NCBI RefSeq assembly: GCF_001625215.2
Contig: NC_030387.2
Location: forward strand, 30,093,606 to 30,157,605
From: Daucus carota subsp. sativus
Taxonomy: Eukaryota; Streptophyta; Magnoliopsida; Apiales; Apiaceae
Direction of reading: 5' to 3'
Length of the DNA: 64,000 nucleotides
Shown here piece after piece: positions 29,914 to 41,689 of this stretch. The stretch's first letter is position 1. Each line of letters begins with the position of its first letter. Below the pieces are notes generated by a model, which made no database searches, was not told the DNA's origin, and was given only the letters and a program-made list of their open reading frames with translations. A program made the position numbers and the translations under genes.

Positions 29914-31828
29914 AAGGGATTCCGTCCTCGGAATCTCGATTAGTGCTGAACAGCTCTGGGTAATTCTTCCTCATTTCCTCCTCTAATTCCCATGTAGCTT
30001 CTTCAACAGCTTGATTTCGCCATATTACCTTAACTAGCTTGACTCTCTTATTCCTCAATTCTTGAATTTTTGAATCTACTATCTCCACTGGTTGCTCTTC
30101 GTATGTTAGATCAGGTTGAATATTTACTGGCTCGTAGTTTAAAACATGGCGGTTGTCGGTCTTGTAAACCTTTAACATGGATACATGGAAAACATCATGG
30201 ATATGTTGTAAATCTGGGGGTAAGGCCAATTGATAAGAAACACTTCCTACCTTTCTCAAAATTTCAAACGGTCCTATATATCTCGGGTTTAACTTACTTC
30301 TTTTTCCAAATCTAATTACTCCTTTCCAAGGTGATACTTTCAAAAGCACTTTTTCTCCTACATCAAAGGCTTTCTCATTCCTTTTTAGGTTAGCATATTT
30401 CTTTTGCCTATCTTGAGCTGCAACTAGTCTTTTTCTTATTTTCTCAATTGATTGTTTGGTATGTTGAACTAGTTCTGGTCCTAAAATCTTTTTCTCTCCA
30501 ACTTCATCCCAGCAAAGTGATGATCTACATTTTCTACCATACAATGCTTCAAAAGGTGCCATTCCAATACTAGCGTGATAGCTGTTGTTATAAGAAAACT
30601 CTACTAGAGGTAAGTGATCATCCCAACTTCCTTTGAAATCTAAAGAACAAGCTCTTAACATATCCTCTATAGTCTGGATTGTCCTTTCACTTTGTCCATC
30701 TGTTTGAGGGTGGTATGCAGTACTTAGGTTAAGCCTAATTCCAAAGCATTCCTGAAATGCTTGCCAAAATCTTGATGTAAATCTAGCATCTCTATCCGAA
30801 ACAATTGATATTGGCACTCCATGTTTAGACACAACTTCATTCATGTACATTTTCACTAATCTTTCGAGGGTATATTTCTCACTAATAGGAAGAAAATGCG
30901 CCGATTTTGTCAATCTATCAACAATTACCCAAATAGAATCATGATTTGCTCGAGTCCTAGGAAATCCTACTATGAAATCCATGGTAATATGTTCCCATTT
31001 CCATTCTGGGATCTCTAGTGGTTGCAATAATCCACCAGGTCGTTGATGCTCAGCTTTTACTTTCTGACATGTTAGACATTTACTCACACAGTCGGCAATC
31101 TCTCTTTTCATATTAGGCCACCAATAATTTCTCTTTAAATCTTGATACATTTTGGTGCTTCCTGGGTGTATAGAATATTTTGACTCATGAGCTTCACTCA
31201 GAATATCCCTTTTAAGATCTATCAGGTTAGGAATCCAAATTCTATTGGCAAACCTCCTAACTCCTTTTTCATCTTTAACACTTAAGTACTCATCACCAGT
31301 CAATTCAGATCGTCTTTCTTCAATCATTAATTCCTGACTCTTTTTGATTCTTTCTATTAGTTCCGGTTGTACTAACATCTCATAAATCCTTCCCTCCTTA
31401 TGCTCCGAATCCTTAATTTCCAATATTAACCTTTCCATTTCCTTAATCAATTCCTTTGGTAAAGACATCATATTTATTCTTTCTTTTTTACTTAAAGCAT
31501 CCGCAACTACATTCGCTTTCCCTGGGTGGTAGTTAATTGTACAGTCATAATCCTTTATCAATTCTAACCATCTTCTCTGTCTCATGTTCAACTCTTTCTG
31601 AGTAAACAGATACTTTAAACTTTTATGATCAGTAAATATCTCACACTTCTCACCATACAAATAATGACGCCAAATCTTTAAAGCAAACACTATAGTAGCT
31701 AACTCTAGGTCATGGGTAGGGTATCTCAACTCGTAATCCTTAAGTTGCCTAGAAGCGTATGCTATCACTTTTCCGTGTTGCATCAGCACACATCCTAATC
31801 CCTTATGAGATGCATCACTATAAATCAC
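29912..31828 (-). pseudogene. Retrotransposon pol, second part: RNase H and integrase
   Basis: 638 codons in a different frame from the upstream gag-pol part. It begins inside the RNase H domain ([14 protein letters not shown], then [10 protein letters not shown]). The integrase zinc-binding HHCC region follows ([12 protein letters not shown] to KCLTCQK), then the catalytic core with [21 protein letters not shown] and [12 protein letters not shown]. The C-terminal 60 residues contain [20 protein letters not shown], a chromodomain-like segment. Such domains direct integration in chromoviruses. The part is separated from the reverse transcriptase by a one-base frameshift around 31843-31852, so it would not be translated as the normal fused polyprotein. 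Confidence 0.9.
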
Positions 31829-31841
31829 AAAGTTTCCTGTT

Positions 31842-34484
31842 TCATCTAGGTAAAGTTAACACAGGTGCCGTTGTAAGTCGCTTCTTTAATTCCTGAAAAC
31901 TTTCCTCGCACTTAGGGGTCCACTCAAATTTTTCTTCTTTCCTAGTCAATTTGGTCAGAGGAGTTGCAATCTTAGAGAAATCTTTCACGAATCTTCTATA
32001 ATATCCTGCTAATCCAAGAAAACTTCTTACCTCTGTCGGGGTCCTAGGCCTATCCCAATTCGATACTGCCTCAATCTTTGCAGGATCTACTGATATTCCT
32101 TCCTTAGAAACTACATGTCCTAGAAACTGTACTTGCTCCATCCAAAACTCACATTTTGAAAATTTAGCATATAACTTTTCTTTTCTCAAAGTTTCCAAGA
32201 TTATATTAAGATGTTCAACATGTTCTTCCTTCGTCTTAGAGTAAATCAGTATATCATCAATAAAAACAATGACAAACTTATCTAAGTACTTTTTAAATAC
32301 CCTATTCATAAGATCCATAAAAGCTGCAGGGGCATTAGTTAATCCGAAAGGCATTACTAGAAACTCATAGTGCCCATATCTAGTCCTAAAGGCCGTCTTA
32401 GGTACATCTTCGGGTTTGATTTTCAATTGATGGTATCCAGACCTCAAGTCTATCTTTGAAAAATAGGATGCTCCCTTTAACTGGTCAAACAAATCATCAA
32501 TCCTAGGTAAAGGATACTTATTCTTAATTGTCATCTTATTTAACTCTCGATAATCAATACACAATCTCATGCTTCCATCTTTCTTTTTGACAAACAAAAC
32601 AGGGGCTCCCCATGGGGACACACTTGGACGAATCACTCCCTTATCTAACAATTCTTGCAACTGAGTTGCTAACTCTTTCATTTCTGCGGGTGCCATTCTA
32701 TAAGGGGCTTTAGATATTGGTGCCGTACCAGGGACAAGATCAATGGTGAATTCTATTTCTCTATCAGGCGGTATTCCAGGTAATTCTTCAGGAAACACAT
32801 CTTTGTATTCCTTTACTACATGAATTTCATCAATCTTAGGGCTTGCCTTACTTACGTCTACTACATGAGCTAAATATGCTTGACATCCTTGTCTAAGAAA
32901 TCTTTTTGCTTGGATAACTGTCAAAATTTTTCTAACTTGCTTTTGACCTCTCACCATGACTTTCTTTCCGTTAGCACTTTTCAAACTCACACGTTTTCTT
33001 CTACAGTTTATTTGCGCATCATATTTTGTTAACCAATCCATTCCAAGAATCACATCAAACTCTCCCAGTTTAATAGGGATAAGATCTATCGCAAAGTTTT
33101 GTGTTTGAACTAATATCTCACAGTTTGGACACACCTGATCTACCGTGATTACTTCTTGATTGGCTATTTCTATATTCATCATTTCTCCTAAAGGTACAGA
33201 TTCCATTCCTAACTTATTCATGAGTCGAATAGAAATAAAAGATCTACTTGCTCCTGAATCAATTAACACACAGGCATTTTCAGAGTTTACTAGGAGCGTA
33301 CCTGATATGACATCATTATCCACCATAGCATCCTTCAGGGTCATGTTGAGGGTTCGGGCAGTGGACTTGTTGCTCTTGATCTCTGGTGGTGCAGGTAGTT
33401 TTGGTGTAGCACTTTCCTGCTGGGTTTGTCTACACTCTTTCGCCACATGTCCTTTCTTTCCACAATTGAAACATGTAATTGACTTCTCCTTACAGGCAGA
33501 GGCGTAATGACCTTTCTTTCCGCAATTATAACAAGTAGTGGATTCCTGATAATATGGGGGTGGATGCTTCTTTCCACAAGTCTTACAATCGGGTAATGGA
33601 GGTCTTCCTTGTAACACATTTGCAGTTTGTGCAGTCCTAAATCTTTGACTTCCCTCTCGATTCTGTGGCACTTCTCTCTTTATAAAAGGTTTCTTCACAC
33701 TCGGGTTCCAAGGTTTCTTGCCGGAATTCTGACTATTCTGTGGGGTCTTTCGCTTCCTATCGCTTTTTTCTTTGTTATAAAGCTCACTTCCTGACTCAAC
33801 AATACAAGCCTTATGTACTAGTGTTGCGTAACTAGTGATTTCTAAAACAGCAACTCTATTTTGGATCCAGGGCTTTAAGCCCTGCTGAAAACGTCTAGCC
33901 TTCTTCTCGTCCGTATCTACTTGATGCGGAACGAACCTAGAAAGCTCGGTAAATTTAGCCTCGTACTCTGCTACAGACATATTCCCCTGTTTGAGCTCTA
34001 GAAACTTGAGCTCCATTTGACTCTCTAGATGTTTAGGAAAGTATTTTTCTAGAAATAACTCAGTAAACCTAGCCCAAGATATAATACTAGATCCCTCTAA
34101 TACTCGCTTGGCTTCCCACCAATAGTTAGCTTCACCTTTAAGCATAAAAGCGGCAAAGATGGTTTTCTTCTCTTCTTCTACACCGACTATCTCAAAAGTC
34201 TTCTCTATCTCTCGTAACCATATCTTGGCTTCAACGGGATCTACCGTTCCTTTGAATTCTGGGGGTTGCAAAGATTTGAAAGATTTAAAAGAAATAGTGG
34301 GTTTAGTAAGCTGACTTGAAGAATTCTTCTCTGAGTTAGCTTGAAGATTTTGTTGAAAAAAATCAACAAACATTTGAACAGGGTTGGGTTGGGGTTGGAA
34401 TCCCGGTGGAACTTCAGGGGTTGACTCATCAACTGGGTTGTCATTTGGATTTGAACTCATCTTGATTCTATTAAGAAGAGACAA
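31842..34484 (-). CDS. Retrotransposon gag, protease and reverse transcriptase
   Basis: 880 codons. Retrotransposon gag domain at about residues 85-230 ([29 protein letters not shown]). Two CCHC zinc knuckles at about 316-351 ([14 protein letters not shown] and [14 protein letters not shown]), with an incomplete one before them. Aspartic protease active site DSGAS at about 410. Reverse transcriptase follows, from [19 protein letters not shown] to the catalytic FIDD near residue 741 and on to [16 protein letters not shown]. The frame then stops at 31842 at the start of RNase H because of a single-base shift. Apart from that shift no stop interrupts it. Confidence 0.93.
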   Translation of the reverse strand: MSLLNRIKMSSNPNDNPVDESTPEVPPGFQPQPNPVQMFVDFFQQNLQANSEKNSSSQLTKPTISFKSFKSLQPPEFKGTVDPVEAKIWLREIEKTFEIVGVEEEKKTIFAAFMLKGEANYWWEAKRVLEGSSIISWARFTELFLEKYFPKHLESQMELKFLELKQGNMSVAEYEAKFTELSRFVPHQVDTDEKKARRFQQGLKPWIQNRVAVLEITSYATLVHKACIVESGSELYNKEKSDRKRKTPQNSQNSGKKPWNPSVKKPFIKREVPQNREGSQRFRTAQTANVLQGRPPLPDCKTCGKKHPPPYYQESTTCYNCGKKGHYASACKEKSITCFNCGKKGHVAKECRQTQQESATPKLPAPPEIKSNKSTARTLNMTLKDAMVDNDVISGTLLVNSENACVLIDSGASRSFISIRLMNKLGMESVPLGEMMNIEIANQEVITVDQVCPNCEILVQTQNFAIDLIPIKLGEFDVILGMDWLTKYDAQINCRRKRVSLKSANGKKVMVRGQKQVRKILTVIQAKRFLRQGCQAYLAHVVDVSKASPKIDEIHVVKEYKDVFPEELPGIPPDREIEFTIDLVPGTAPISKAPYRMAPAEMKELATQLQELLDKGVIRPSVSPWGAPVLFVKKKDGSMRLCIDYRELNKMTIKNKYPLPRIDDLFDQLKGASYFSKIDLRSGYHQLKIKPEDVPKTAFRTRYGHYEFLVMPFGLTNAPAAFMDLMNRVFKKYLDKFVIVFIDDILIYSKTKEEHVEHLNIILETLRKEKLYAKFSKCEFWMEQVQFLGHVVSKEGISVDPAKIEAVSNWDRPRTPTEVRSFLGLAGYYRRFVKDFSKIATPLTKLTRKEEKFEWTPKCEESFQELKKRLTTAPVLTLPR

Positions 34485-35198
34485 AACGTGTTAATAATTT
34501 TCATCAGAATGTATAAAAAAATCATGGTTACTTGAGAGTAAAACAGGGTTTAATTTCTTTAAAAAAAACAGAATTTGAATATCTCGTTTTAAAAAGAGAT
34601 TTTGTGTCAAAGTTGCATATTTTGAAAACTTTTTAAAGAAATCTGCAAGACTTAAGTGTCGCTGAAAACCCTTTTAAAACAAATAAAAAAAAAAATAATA
34701 ATTAGTCATTTTGAAAATATTTTCTTTTTCTCTTTTATTCCCGTTTTTAGAAAAATCTTCCGGTTGAGAATTGATATGCAAAATATCTGACAATAATGAA
34801 CAGGTTGAAAGTAAATGACAAGTCAAGGATAGATAACAAAAAGGTAACAACAACAAAACTCATAAGTGAAACATCATAAGGGTGGTCATAATATCCGAAA
34901 CTTTTAAGAGTACATGTCATGATAGAACCAAAAATACATCTGATCATGTCGTTCCTACCACATCACATCTAATCTGGCTATAACTATACAAAAGCAGCCT
35001 AACTACAATACTACTGCCAGATATATATATAGATCGATACTATAGCATCTGCAGCAAAATAAAAGATAGTGCATGATACTCTAGTCGATGCTATCCAGTG
35101 TCTACAAGTCTACTAAGTATATCAAAACTATATCTGAGATACACACAGCTACGTGTGTTATCTCCCAAAAGTAAAACTGTACATATACCATGAGTCAA
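34485..35198. other. Spacer between the extra frame and gag
   Basis: About 710 bp without a meaningful open frame. T-rich near 34680-34740. It would be untranslated leader ahead of gag. Confidence 0.6.
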
Positions 35199-36134
35199 CT
35201 AGTAGAATATCTCTGACACCCGACGGAGAAACTCACGGAATGCTCTATCCACCATCATAGAGATCATAGGGCCACTAACAAGGCCAGAACTGGTAGACGG
35301 GATTCCATGCATGTCTGCTCGAAGTCCCTGAAACACTGAAATGGCAATCTGATACATGATCTCTGAACCAGTGTCCCGAGCCAAGAAGCCCGGCCTCGTA
35401 GAAGTAAACAGGGGATCCTGTGATCCCTGGAAACCAGCCCTCATCTGCTGGACAGAATCTCTCACCTGTAAGTATCTCTGGACCAGTGACTGGTGCTCAT
35501 ATGGTGGTAGAAAAGCGAAATCAGGAATAGGTGGTGGTCCATCAAACTGGGTAGGTGCGGTCATGGGTGCATGAACAGGAATAGTAAAAGGTGATGCAGA
35601 AATGATAGGAGTCGGTAGAGGAGTAGTGGATACGGGTGGAGGTATAGGGATATCCACCGTAGCAGCTGATACAAAAGTCTGAAACTGATACTGATCTGTA
35701 ACTCTGGGAATATCGTAAGTGTAAAGATAGGGAGTAGGCTTGAACTGACTAAGCAGCTCAGGGATAGTAGGCTCCTCCCTCGCAGGAACTGGCTCAGGAA
35801 TAGGTGGTACAGGAGCAGTATCTGGAGGAGTCGGGGTCAACTCGGGTAATGGGGTCTCAAGATCTAGCAACTCTATGAAGTCATCATCAGAAACCAGGTC
35901 AACAATCTCTGGAGGAGGTGGCTCTATGATCTGAATCGAGGAGTCATCAGAATCGATGTCAATAACCATAATATCTGATGAGGAGTCACTGGAATCTATA
36001 ATCATCACATCCATAGAGGGATCACTGTCATAAGTAGAGTCAGTGTCCATAGATATGATCTCTAGAGTAGAATCACTGCTAATCTCTATCTGGGAAGAGA
36101 GGTCTGTATCGGAATCTCCCTCGTATCCTGACAT
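35199..36134 (-). CDS. Extra retrotransposon frame: acidic SIM-like and proline-rich protein, unknown
   Basis: 311 codons in sense orientation, 208 nt past the primer binding site and ahead of gag. Not a known gag or pol domain. Residues 1-94 are Ser/Asp-rich with hydrophobic quartets flanked by acids: LEII (24-27), VMII followed by DSSDSSSD (43-54), IMVI followed by DIDSDD (55-64), IQII (67-70) and EIVDLVSDDD (76-85). These fit the consensus of SUMO-interacting motifs. Residues 72-220 are proline-rich. Residues about 215-311 are more regular, with LVQRYLQVRDSVQQMRAGF and a final FREFLRRVSEIFY, possibly helical. The function is unknown. An uninterrupted frame of this length inside a leader suggests selection, but it could be a low-complexity chance frame. 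How it would be translated ahead of gag is unclear. Confidence 0.6.
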   Translation of the reverse strand: MSGYEGDSDTDLSSQIEISSDSTLEIISMDTDSTYDSDPSMDVMIIDSSDSSSDIMVIDIDSDDSSIQIIEPPPPEIVDLVSDDDFIELLDLETPLPELTPTPPDTAPVPPIPEPVPAREEPTIPELLSQFKPTPYLYTYDIPRVTDQYQFQTFVSAATVDIPIPPPVSTTPLPTPIISASPFTIPVHAPMTAPTQFDGPPPIPDFAFLPPYEHQSLVQRYLQVRDSVQQMRAGFQGSQDPLFTSTRPGFLARDTGSEIMYQIAISVFQGLRADMHGIPSTSSGLVSGPMISMMVDRAFREFLRRVSEIFY

Positions 36135-36341
36135 CTACAAAACAAAATAAACATTATTATTACCAATTATATGATTACTCGTAACTATAAAATATATATG
36201 TATACTCATAGGGTTTACTAACCCGTTGCGTATGTACTCTAACATACGGGATAGGTTCAACAAGGGTACCTATCTTAAACTTTGTGTCATACTCGCTAGT
36301 TATATTCCTAGGGTTTCTCAAATCCTAAGGATATAACTATA

Positions 36342-36353
36342 GCTCTGATACCA
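36342..36353 (-). promoter_or_regulatory. Primer binding site (initiator tRNA-Met type)
   Basis: The minus strand reads TGGTATCAGAGC, the standard complement of the 3' end of plant initiator Met tRNA. It lies 4 nt inside the 5' LTR border. It fixes the element's orientation as minus. Confidence 0.95.
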
Positions 36354-36357
36354 AACC

Positions 36358-37210
36358 TGTAACGCCCCCAGATCCGCCTCCCACAGATCTGGCTCGTCAC
36401 TAAGCATCTGGATCAAACAACACTTGCATTACTTAATAATATCTTACAACAAACACTCTCGCCCCACAAGTCCAGGGTCGATCGTCTTATAACATCATTT
36501 CCAAGTCTAACTTGATTACATATTGGGAAGTCTGATTACAGACTATAATAACTATTGATAATACTACCAAGCGGCGTAATCTAGCGGCCTCAGTTTGGGT
36601 GATGCGCCTTCTCCTTTCCCTTGCCAGTACCCGTTTCCGGGCGGTTCTCCTTAGTCGTGCCATACTCGCTTTTTTCTGCTTAAAATAATATAAAGTAGAT
36701 GCAAGAATGAGCAATCACATTGCTCAGCAAGTTCACATAGCACATAACAACAAATAGCAGAATAATCGAGTAAAACATCGAAGGCATTTCAAAACAAAGT
36801 AATGAAGCAGATAACGCCAACTAACAGAACAATTTCAAAAATAAGAAAAGGCTGGTCTTCCACCTTTCGGTAACACTACATGGTCCGATCATAACCATTT
36901 CGTGCTTCCCGTCCCCCTGTGTAATCTTTGCAGTCTGATCGTCACTGCACAAGATACACTTCACACTCTATTTTTGCTAGCATAAGGGTTAACATTTGTA
37001 ACCCTAGACTATCCACACACAGCAGACAGTCAATAAATTCTCATCTCTTCCACGAATTTAATAAATTCGTGTTGACCAGCTCAACCAGAATCCTCCGAGT
37101 GCACATTACTTCGTCTAAGGAATGCGAACAATGCATCCTTTATTTATTAGTCAAGAAGTTTCAAGATTTCACAATGTCGGAGAGGTATTGAATATTATTA
37201 GGAGCGGTTA
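36358..37210 (-). repeat. Extra 853-bp copy of the LTR 3' portion
   Basis: Matches 37214-38066 and 26582-27434. Both right-hand copies share bases that differ from the left LTR (for example 'ctaagcatctgg' against 'ctaagtatctgg', and 'attgggaag' against 'attaggaag'). The duplication therefore happened within this LTR after the two LTRs began to diverge. Confidence 0.9.
36487..36714 (-). other. Small Arg-rich open frame, copy in the duplicated LTR part
   Basis: 75 codons, same sequence as the frame at 26747-26938 but extended at the C terminus by loss of a stop (a base change in the region reading NQTSQYVIKLDLEMML). It lies in the predicted RNA leader upstream of the 311-codon frame. Confidence 0.3.
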
Positions 37211-37341
37211 ATAGTAACGCCCCCAGATCCGCCTCCCACAGATCTGGCTCGTCACTAAGCATCTGGATCAAACAACACTTGCATTACTTAATAATATCTT
37301 ACAACAAACACTCTCGCCCCACAAGTCCAGGGTCGATCGTC

Positions 37342-37569
37342 TTATAACATCATTTCCAAGTCTAACTTGATTACATATTGGGAAGTCTGATTACAGACTA
37401 TAATAACTATTGATAATACTACCAAGCGGCGTAATCTAGCGGCCTCAGTTTGGGTGATGCGCCTTCTCCTTTCCCTTGCCAGTACCCGTTTCCGGGCGGT
37501 TCTCCTTAAACGTGCCATACTCGCTTTTTTCTGCTTAAAATAATATAAAGTAGATGCAAGAATGAGCAA
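37342..37569 (-). other. Small Arg-rich open frame, copy in the full 5' LTR
   Basis: 75 codons identical in protein sequence to 36487-36714, although the DNA differs (ccttaaacgtgcc against ccttagtcgtgcc). It adds a second upstream frame to the predicted leader. Confidence 0.3.
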
Positions 37570-39685
37570 TCACATTGCTCAGCAAGTTCACATAGCACAT
37601 AACAACAAATAGCAGAATAATCGAGTAAAACATCGAAGGCATTTCAAAACAAAGTAATGAAGCAGATAACGCCAACTAACAGAACAATTTCAAAAATAAG
37701 AAAAGGCTGGTCTTCCACCTTTCGGTAACACTACATGGTCCGATCATAACCATTTCGTGCTTCCCGTCCCCCTGTGTAATCTTTGCAGTCTGATCGTCAC
37801 TGCACAAGATACACTTCACACTCTATTTTTGCTAGCATAAGGGTTAACATTTGTAACCCTAGACTATCCACACACAGCAGACAGTCAATAAATTCTCATC
37901 TCTTCCACGAATTTAATAAATTCGTGTTGACCAGCTCAACCAGAATCCTCCGAGTGCACATTACTTCGTCTAAGGAATGCGAACAATGCATCCTTTATTT
38001 ATTAGTCAAGAAGTTTCAAGATTTCACAATGTCGGAGAGGTATTGAATATTATTAGGAGCGGTTACTTCCGAACAAAAGAAGAACCCGAAATGAATAAGA
38101 TTTTCCGGTTTGTCACTAATATTTGATATCAACTCGGTCAAGTCAATAACAAATACATTTAAAATATTAAATACACAAGAATGTGTCATATTGGAGAAAA
38201 GAAAATAGCGAACTTGCCTGGCGTCCTTAGCTTTATAATTAGTGGCTCCGCTTTTCCAAATATTAAATAGGTATTCTATTCAACACACAAAATCGTGGTT
38301 TAGAAATTTATCTAAAAGAATTTAATAATTTAATGCTACGAATATTTTTACTAATTTTGACAAATAATACACCTCAAGTTACCAACTTGTCTTTGGGTAC
38401 CAACTTATTTTAAATATATTACCCAGAATATTAATTAATTACTTTAGTATAAACCTTCCAATGCCACCCCAATGACTATTGACTAACTCATTTATTTATT
38501 AAAGTTCTTAATTTATAATCCCACAAATTAATCTTACTCTATAGCCTAGTTATTATATAAATTACTTCCTACTTTTAATTTATTTACATATGGCCTTTTT
38601 ATTATTATGTCCGCTTACTAACACATTTTTAACACTTGCCTTCCGTACCCGACTTAATAATTTTATTCAACACCATTATTTAATAAATCTTTAAAAAGAA
38701 TTAATAATTTATATTTATTTAATTTAAATAACTCAGCTGGTGAAAAGTCTTTATTGCCCTTAATATAATTTTCTCACAAAATTCCCTTATTCCTCCATAT
38801 CTCCCCAGCCTCTCTTTCTCTCTCAATCTCTCGCTCTCTCTCTCTCTCTCTTTCCCCCTTTTCCCTTCTTCCTCCCTCTCGCTCGTTCTCTCCCACTCGT
38901 TCTCTCCCTCTCTCTCGCCATCTCTCAATCTCTCTCCCTCTCTCGCTCTGTTTTCTCTTCGCCTTGAAACAACACCGCCACGGAAGGCGGCGTTCCGGCC
39001 ATCGCAGGCTGTTTCACAGCCGTTCCTCCGCCGTAAACTCGTATATTTCCCCCCCCCTCTCCTTCGATCTCCCCTCCCCCAACTGTCCTCTCTCTCTCTC
39101 TCTCTACGGCTCGACTCACCCCCTCCCCCACCTTCAGCCGGGTCGCCCCACCATTCTTCCACCTCGCCACAGCACACCACCGACTTCTTCCCCCCCCTTC
39201 GAACACTCCCAGACACCGTGGCAGAGCTCCGTCGGCGTTGCCGACGCGAGCTTCAGCCTCTCCTCCCCTCCGGCAGTACCCCTTCCACCCAATTCCAATC
39301 CCTCCGCCTCCACTGCTCCACCAAACCACTTCAATTCAAATTCAATCCCCCAACATTCAATTATTCACCAATCAACCAAATAACCCAATTTTAATTAAGA
39401 ACCCTAACCCTAATTGTTAAATATTTGGGTGGAATTCATGACGTTATGTGTTGATTTATATGTACTGGTTTTATTGATTATCAATTATCAAGGCAAAAGC
39501 AGTAGATAAAATAGTCCACAAGAGTTTAATATTCAATAAACAATCATTTAAATTAAACTCAATCAATTCCATATTTAAGGAAAAGATGAGGTATGGGTTA
39601 ATACCTTACTGAAAATTCTGTATGCTAGCTCTGTGTTTCTCCTGGATGGAAATTTCCCAAAAAAAATGTTATTGACTTGGCTTGC

Positions 39686-39693
39686 TATTTATA
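39686..39693 (-). promoter_or_regulatory. TATA box of the 5' LTR
   Basis: TATAAATA on the minus strand in a non-repetitive part of the LTR. It would set transcription to start near 39655 and place about 5.1 kb of leader before gag. The left LTR has the same motif at 29067-29074. Confidence 0.6.
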
Positions 39694-41314
39694 GGCTCCC
39701 TTAATTACACTTAAGTTCTAATTATTTAATTAATTATCCTAAATATGCGTGCACTACTTGGTGGCCACTCAACTTACTTGGCCACCACTCAAAAAAACTT
39801 CCAGTGCCCAAAATTTTTTTATTCCTTGGCTCACTTTCCAAGGTTCATTTAACCGAAACCAATTTCCGCTCGGCTCGACCTATTCTCGTATCGTTTCGTT
39901 TATTTTCGGATAATTTCCGAAACTGAAATAAAATAATAATTAAAATTATCGAATAAATCATATATATATTATTATTATTTGTTATAATATTTTTGGATCA
40001 ATCTCTAAATTAATTAAAGAGATATGGAGATAAAATAATTATTCCGGCTCAAAACATAATATTAACTCCGGAGCCGGTAACTAAATAAATACTCGAAGCT
40101 GCACATATTTTTCGTACAGACAAAATTCTAAATACTCGGTCCGCGAAATATAACACCACATGTTTTTTTTTCCAAATTTACTCTTAATTATAAATATTTT
40201 ATGATTTTAGTAATGTAGCTCCTTCTGCCAAATAAAGAATTAAGCGAGCCAGCTACATTTATCGTATTAACGAATATAATAATATATAAAAAATCCGCGT
40301 CTACTAATCTTGAATATTTTAATACTTTCGTACTCATATAAATTAAGTCCCGGCCATACCAAATATTACTTTTATATATAAGAATTTAAGTAGTCGTACT
40401 AATCCGTACCTTAATTTAAATAAATCTATTTTGGACTAGAAATATTTCTAACACGTGAATTAATTAAATTAAATAATTTCACACTTACGTAGTTAGGAAT
40501 TTCTTGGTTGTTACAGAGTAAATATATTGATGATGTGGCATTATAGGGGTTGGCTTTCTGCTCCCTCAAATAAGGGGATGGGTTTTCTCTCTCCTAAAAT
40601 TTTTAAGGGATAGGAAGTTGCGTTGGAGGACTCATTTTTCATTTTTGATCCTAACCCCTAATGTTACTCATTCCATTCCATTCCATTCCATTCTCCCCAA
40701 CCAAATACAACATAAATCTTGTCCACCTACACCAAATATGAGTAAGGAGAGCTTGCATTGGGGTTGCTCTTGACCGACCGGTAGTGTTCTTCCATACACA
40801 TTATCATATACTAGCAGTGGATTGGTACTGCGGGATGTTGTAACAATTCTGGCTCTAAGATCGGAAAGATCAGTGACAAGATGTATGATTCTGATACATG
40901 ATATATATGATTTTCATGTATAATAAAAACTAGTAAAAGGCATGCAAATAATTGAACACGCTGGAGTTATATCGTTTTCAGGATCTAAAGAACCGTGCAT
41001 TGCGGCTCCTGTGTCACTGTTGTCATTTGTCACAATCCCATCAATTTGCAAACAAACACTCACATTTATATCCTGATAAAATATAACAAAAAACTCATAT
41101 CTATATCGAGTAAAGCTAAAACAATTCATGATAATAAGATTTTGATACTGTGTTTTTTTCTAAGTACAGATTGTAATTTTTATATGCAATTTTATGACGT
41201 GGTACTACAAGATTGGTTCCTAAAGTTTTGTCGAAATTATATTTTATTATTGAGAATTTCCTTGTGAAAGATTTCCATTATAACGTGAGTTATATATAAA
41301 AAGTGTGCATCTAA

Positions 41315-41689
41315 GAGCAAGTCCAACAGCTGCCTCAAATGATGTCCTAAGTCATTATTTAAGGCATTTGATCAAAAATATTGCTCCAACAGTGTCCTAG
41401 TGATGCCTTATATCACTAGGACAAGCTCTTCAAGCCCTATTAATAAGGCACCTCTCTCCTTGCCCTATCCAATATTTTAATATAAAATTTTCTACCCACT
41501 CTCTTTCTCTCTCTACTTCATATTGTGTTTTAGTGATGAAAGAGAATCTTTAATAATAAAATATTAAACTTATATTAAGAATAAGGCACATTGTTGGAGT
41601 TGAACTTAGATAAACATGTCCTAAATCACTAGGACATCATATTTTATATTACATTTGAGGCTCCAACAAGGACACTGTTGGACTTGCTC
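41315..41689. mobile_element. TAA-flanked MITE (PIF/Harbinger-like), copy 3
   Basis: Left end 'gagcaagtccaacagctg' after TAA (41312-41314) and right end 'ctgttggacttgctc' before TAA (41690-41692). Interior motifs match copies 1 and 2. With 375 bp it gives the intact form of the family. Confidence 0.9.

Larger units (their letters stand above)
26582..40515 (-). mobile_element. Complete Ty3/gypsy chromovirus-type LTR retrotransposon
   Basis: 13,934 bp beginning TGTAACG and ending TTACA, with the 5-bp target duplication gagta at 26577-26581 and 40516-40520. All internal coding is on the minus strand, so the right LTR is the 5' LTR. Minus-strand order: 5' LTR (40515-36358), primer binding site (36353-36342), a 311-codon extra frame (36134-35199), gag-protease-reverse transcriptase (34484-31842), RNase H-integrase (31828-29912), polypurine tract, 3' LTR (29900-26582). 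A chromodomain-like C terminus on integrase and the very long LTRs fit the Tekay/Del lineage. One frameshift inside pol makes this copy probably unable to move alone. Near-identical LTRs suggest a recent insertion. Confidence 0.95.
36358..40515 (-). repeat. 5' LTR of the retrotransposon with an internal 853-bp duplication (4158 bp)
   Basis: A full LTR (37214-40515) is preceded on the plus strand by an extra copy of its first 853 bp (36358-37210), joined by 3 bp (ata). In transcript order the LTR is followed by a second copy of its 3' portion before the primer binding site. A TATAAATA box on the minus strand at 39693-39686 predicts a start near 39655. A telobox-like motif is at 39400-39413 and a CT/GA run at about 38816-38945. 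The telobox and CT run would be in the transcribed leader. Confidence 0.93.
26393..40770. mobile_element. MITE split by the LTR retrotransposon
   Basis: The left half (26393-26581) begins 'gagcatctccaaagg' and the right half (40516-40770) ends 'cattggggttgctct', an imperfect inverted pair. Removing the retrotransposon and one copy of gagta gives an element of about 440 bp. It therefore predates the retrotransposon. A third-base target duplication is not clear. Confidence 0.55.
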
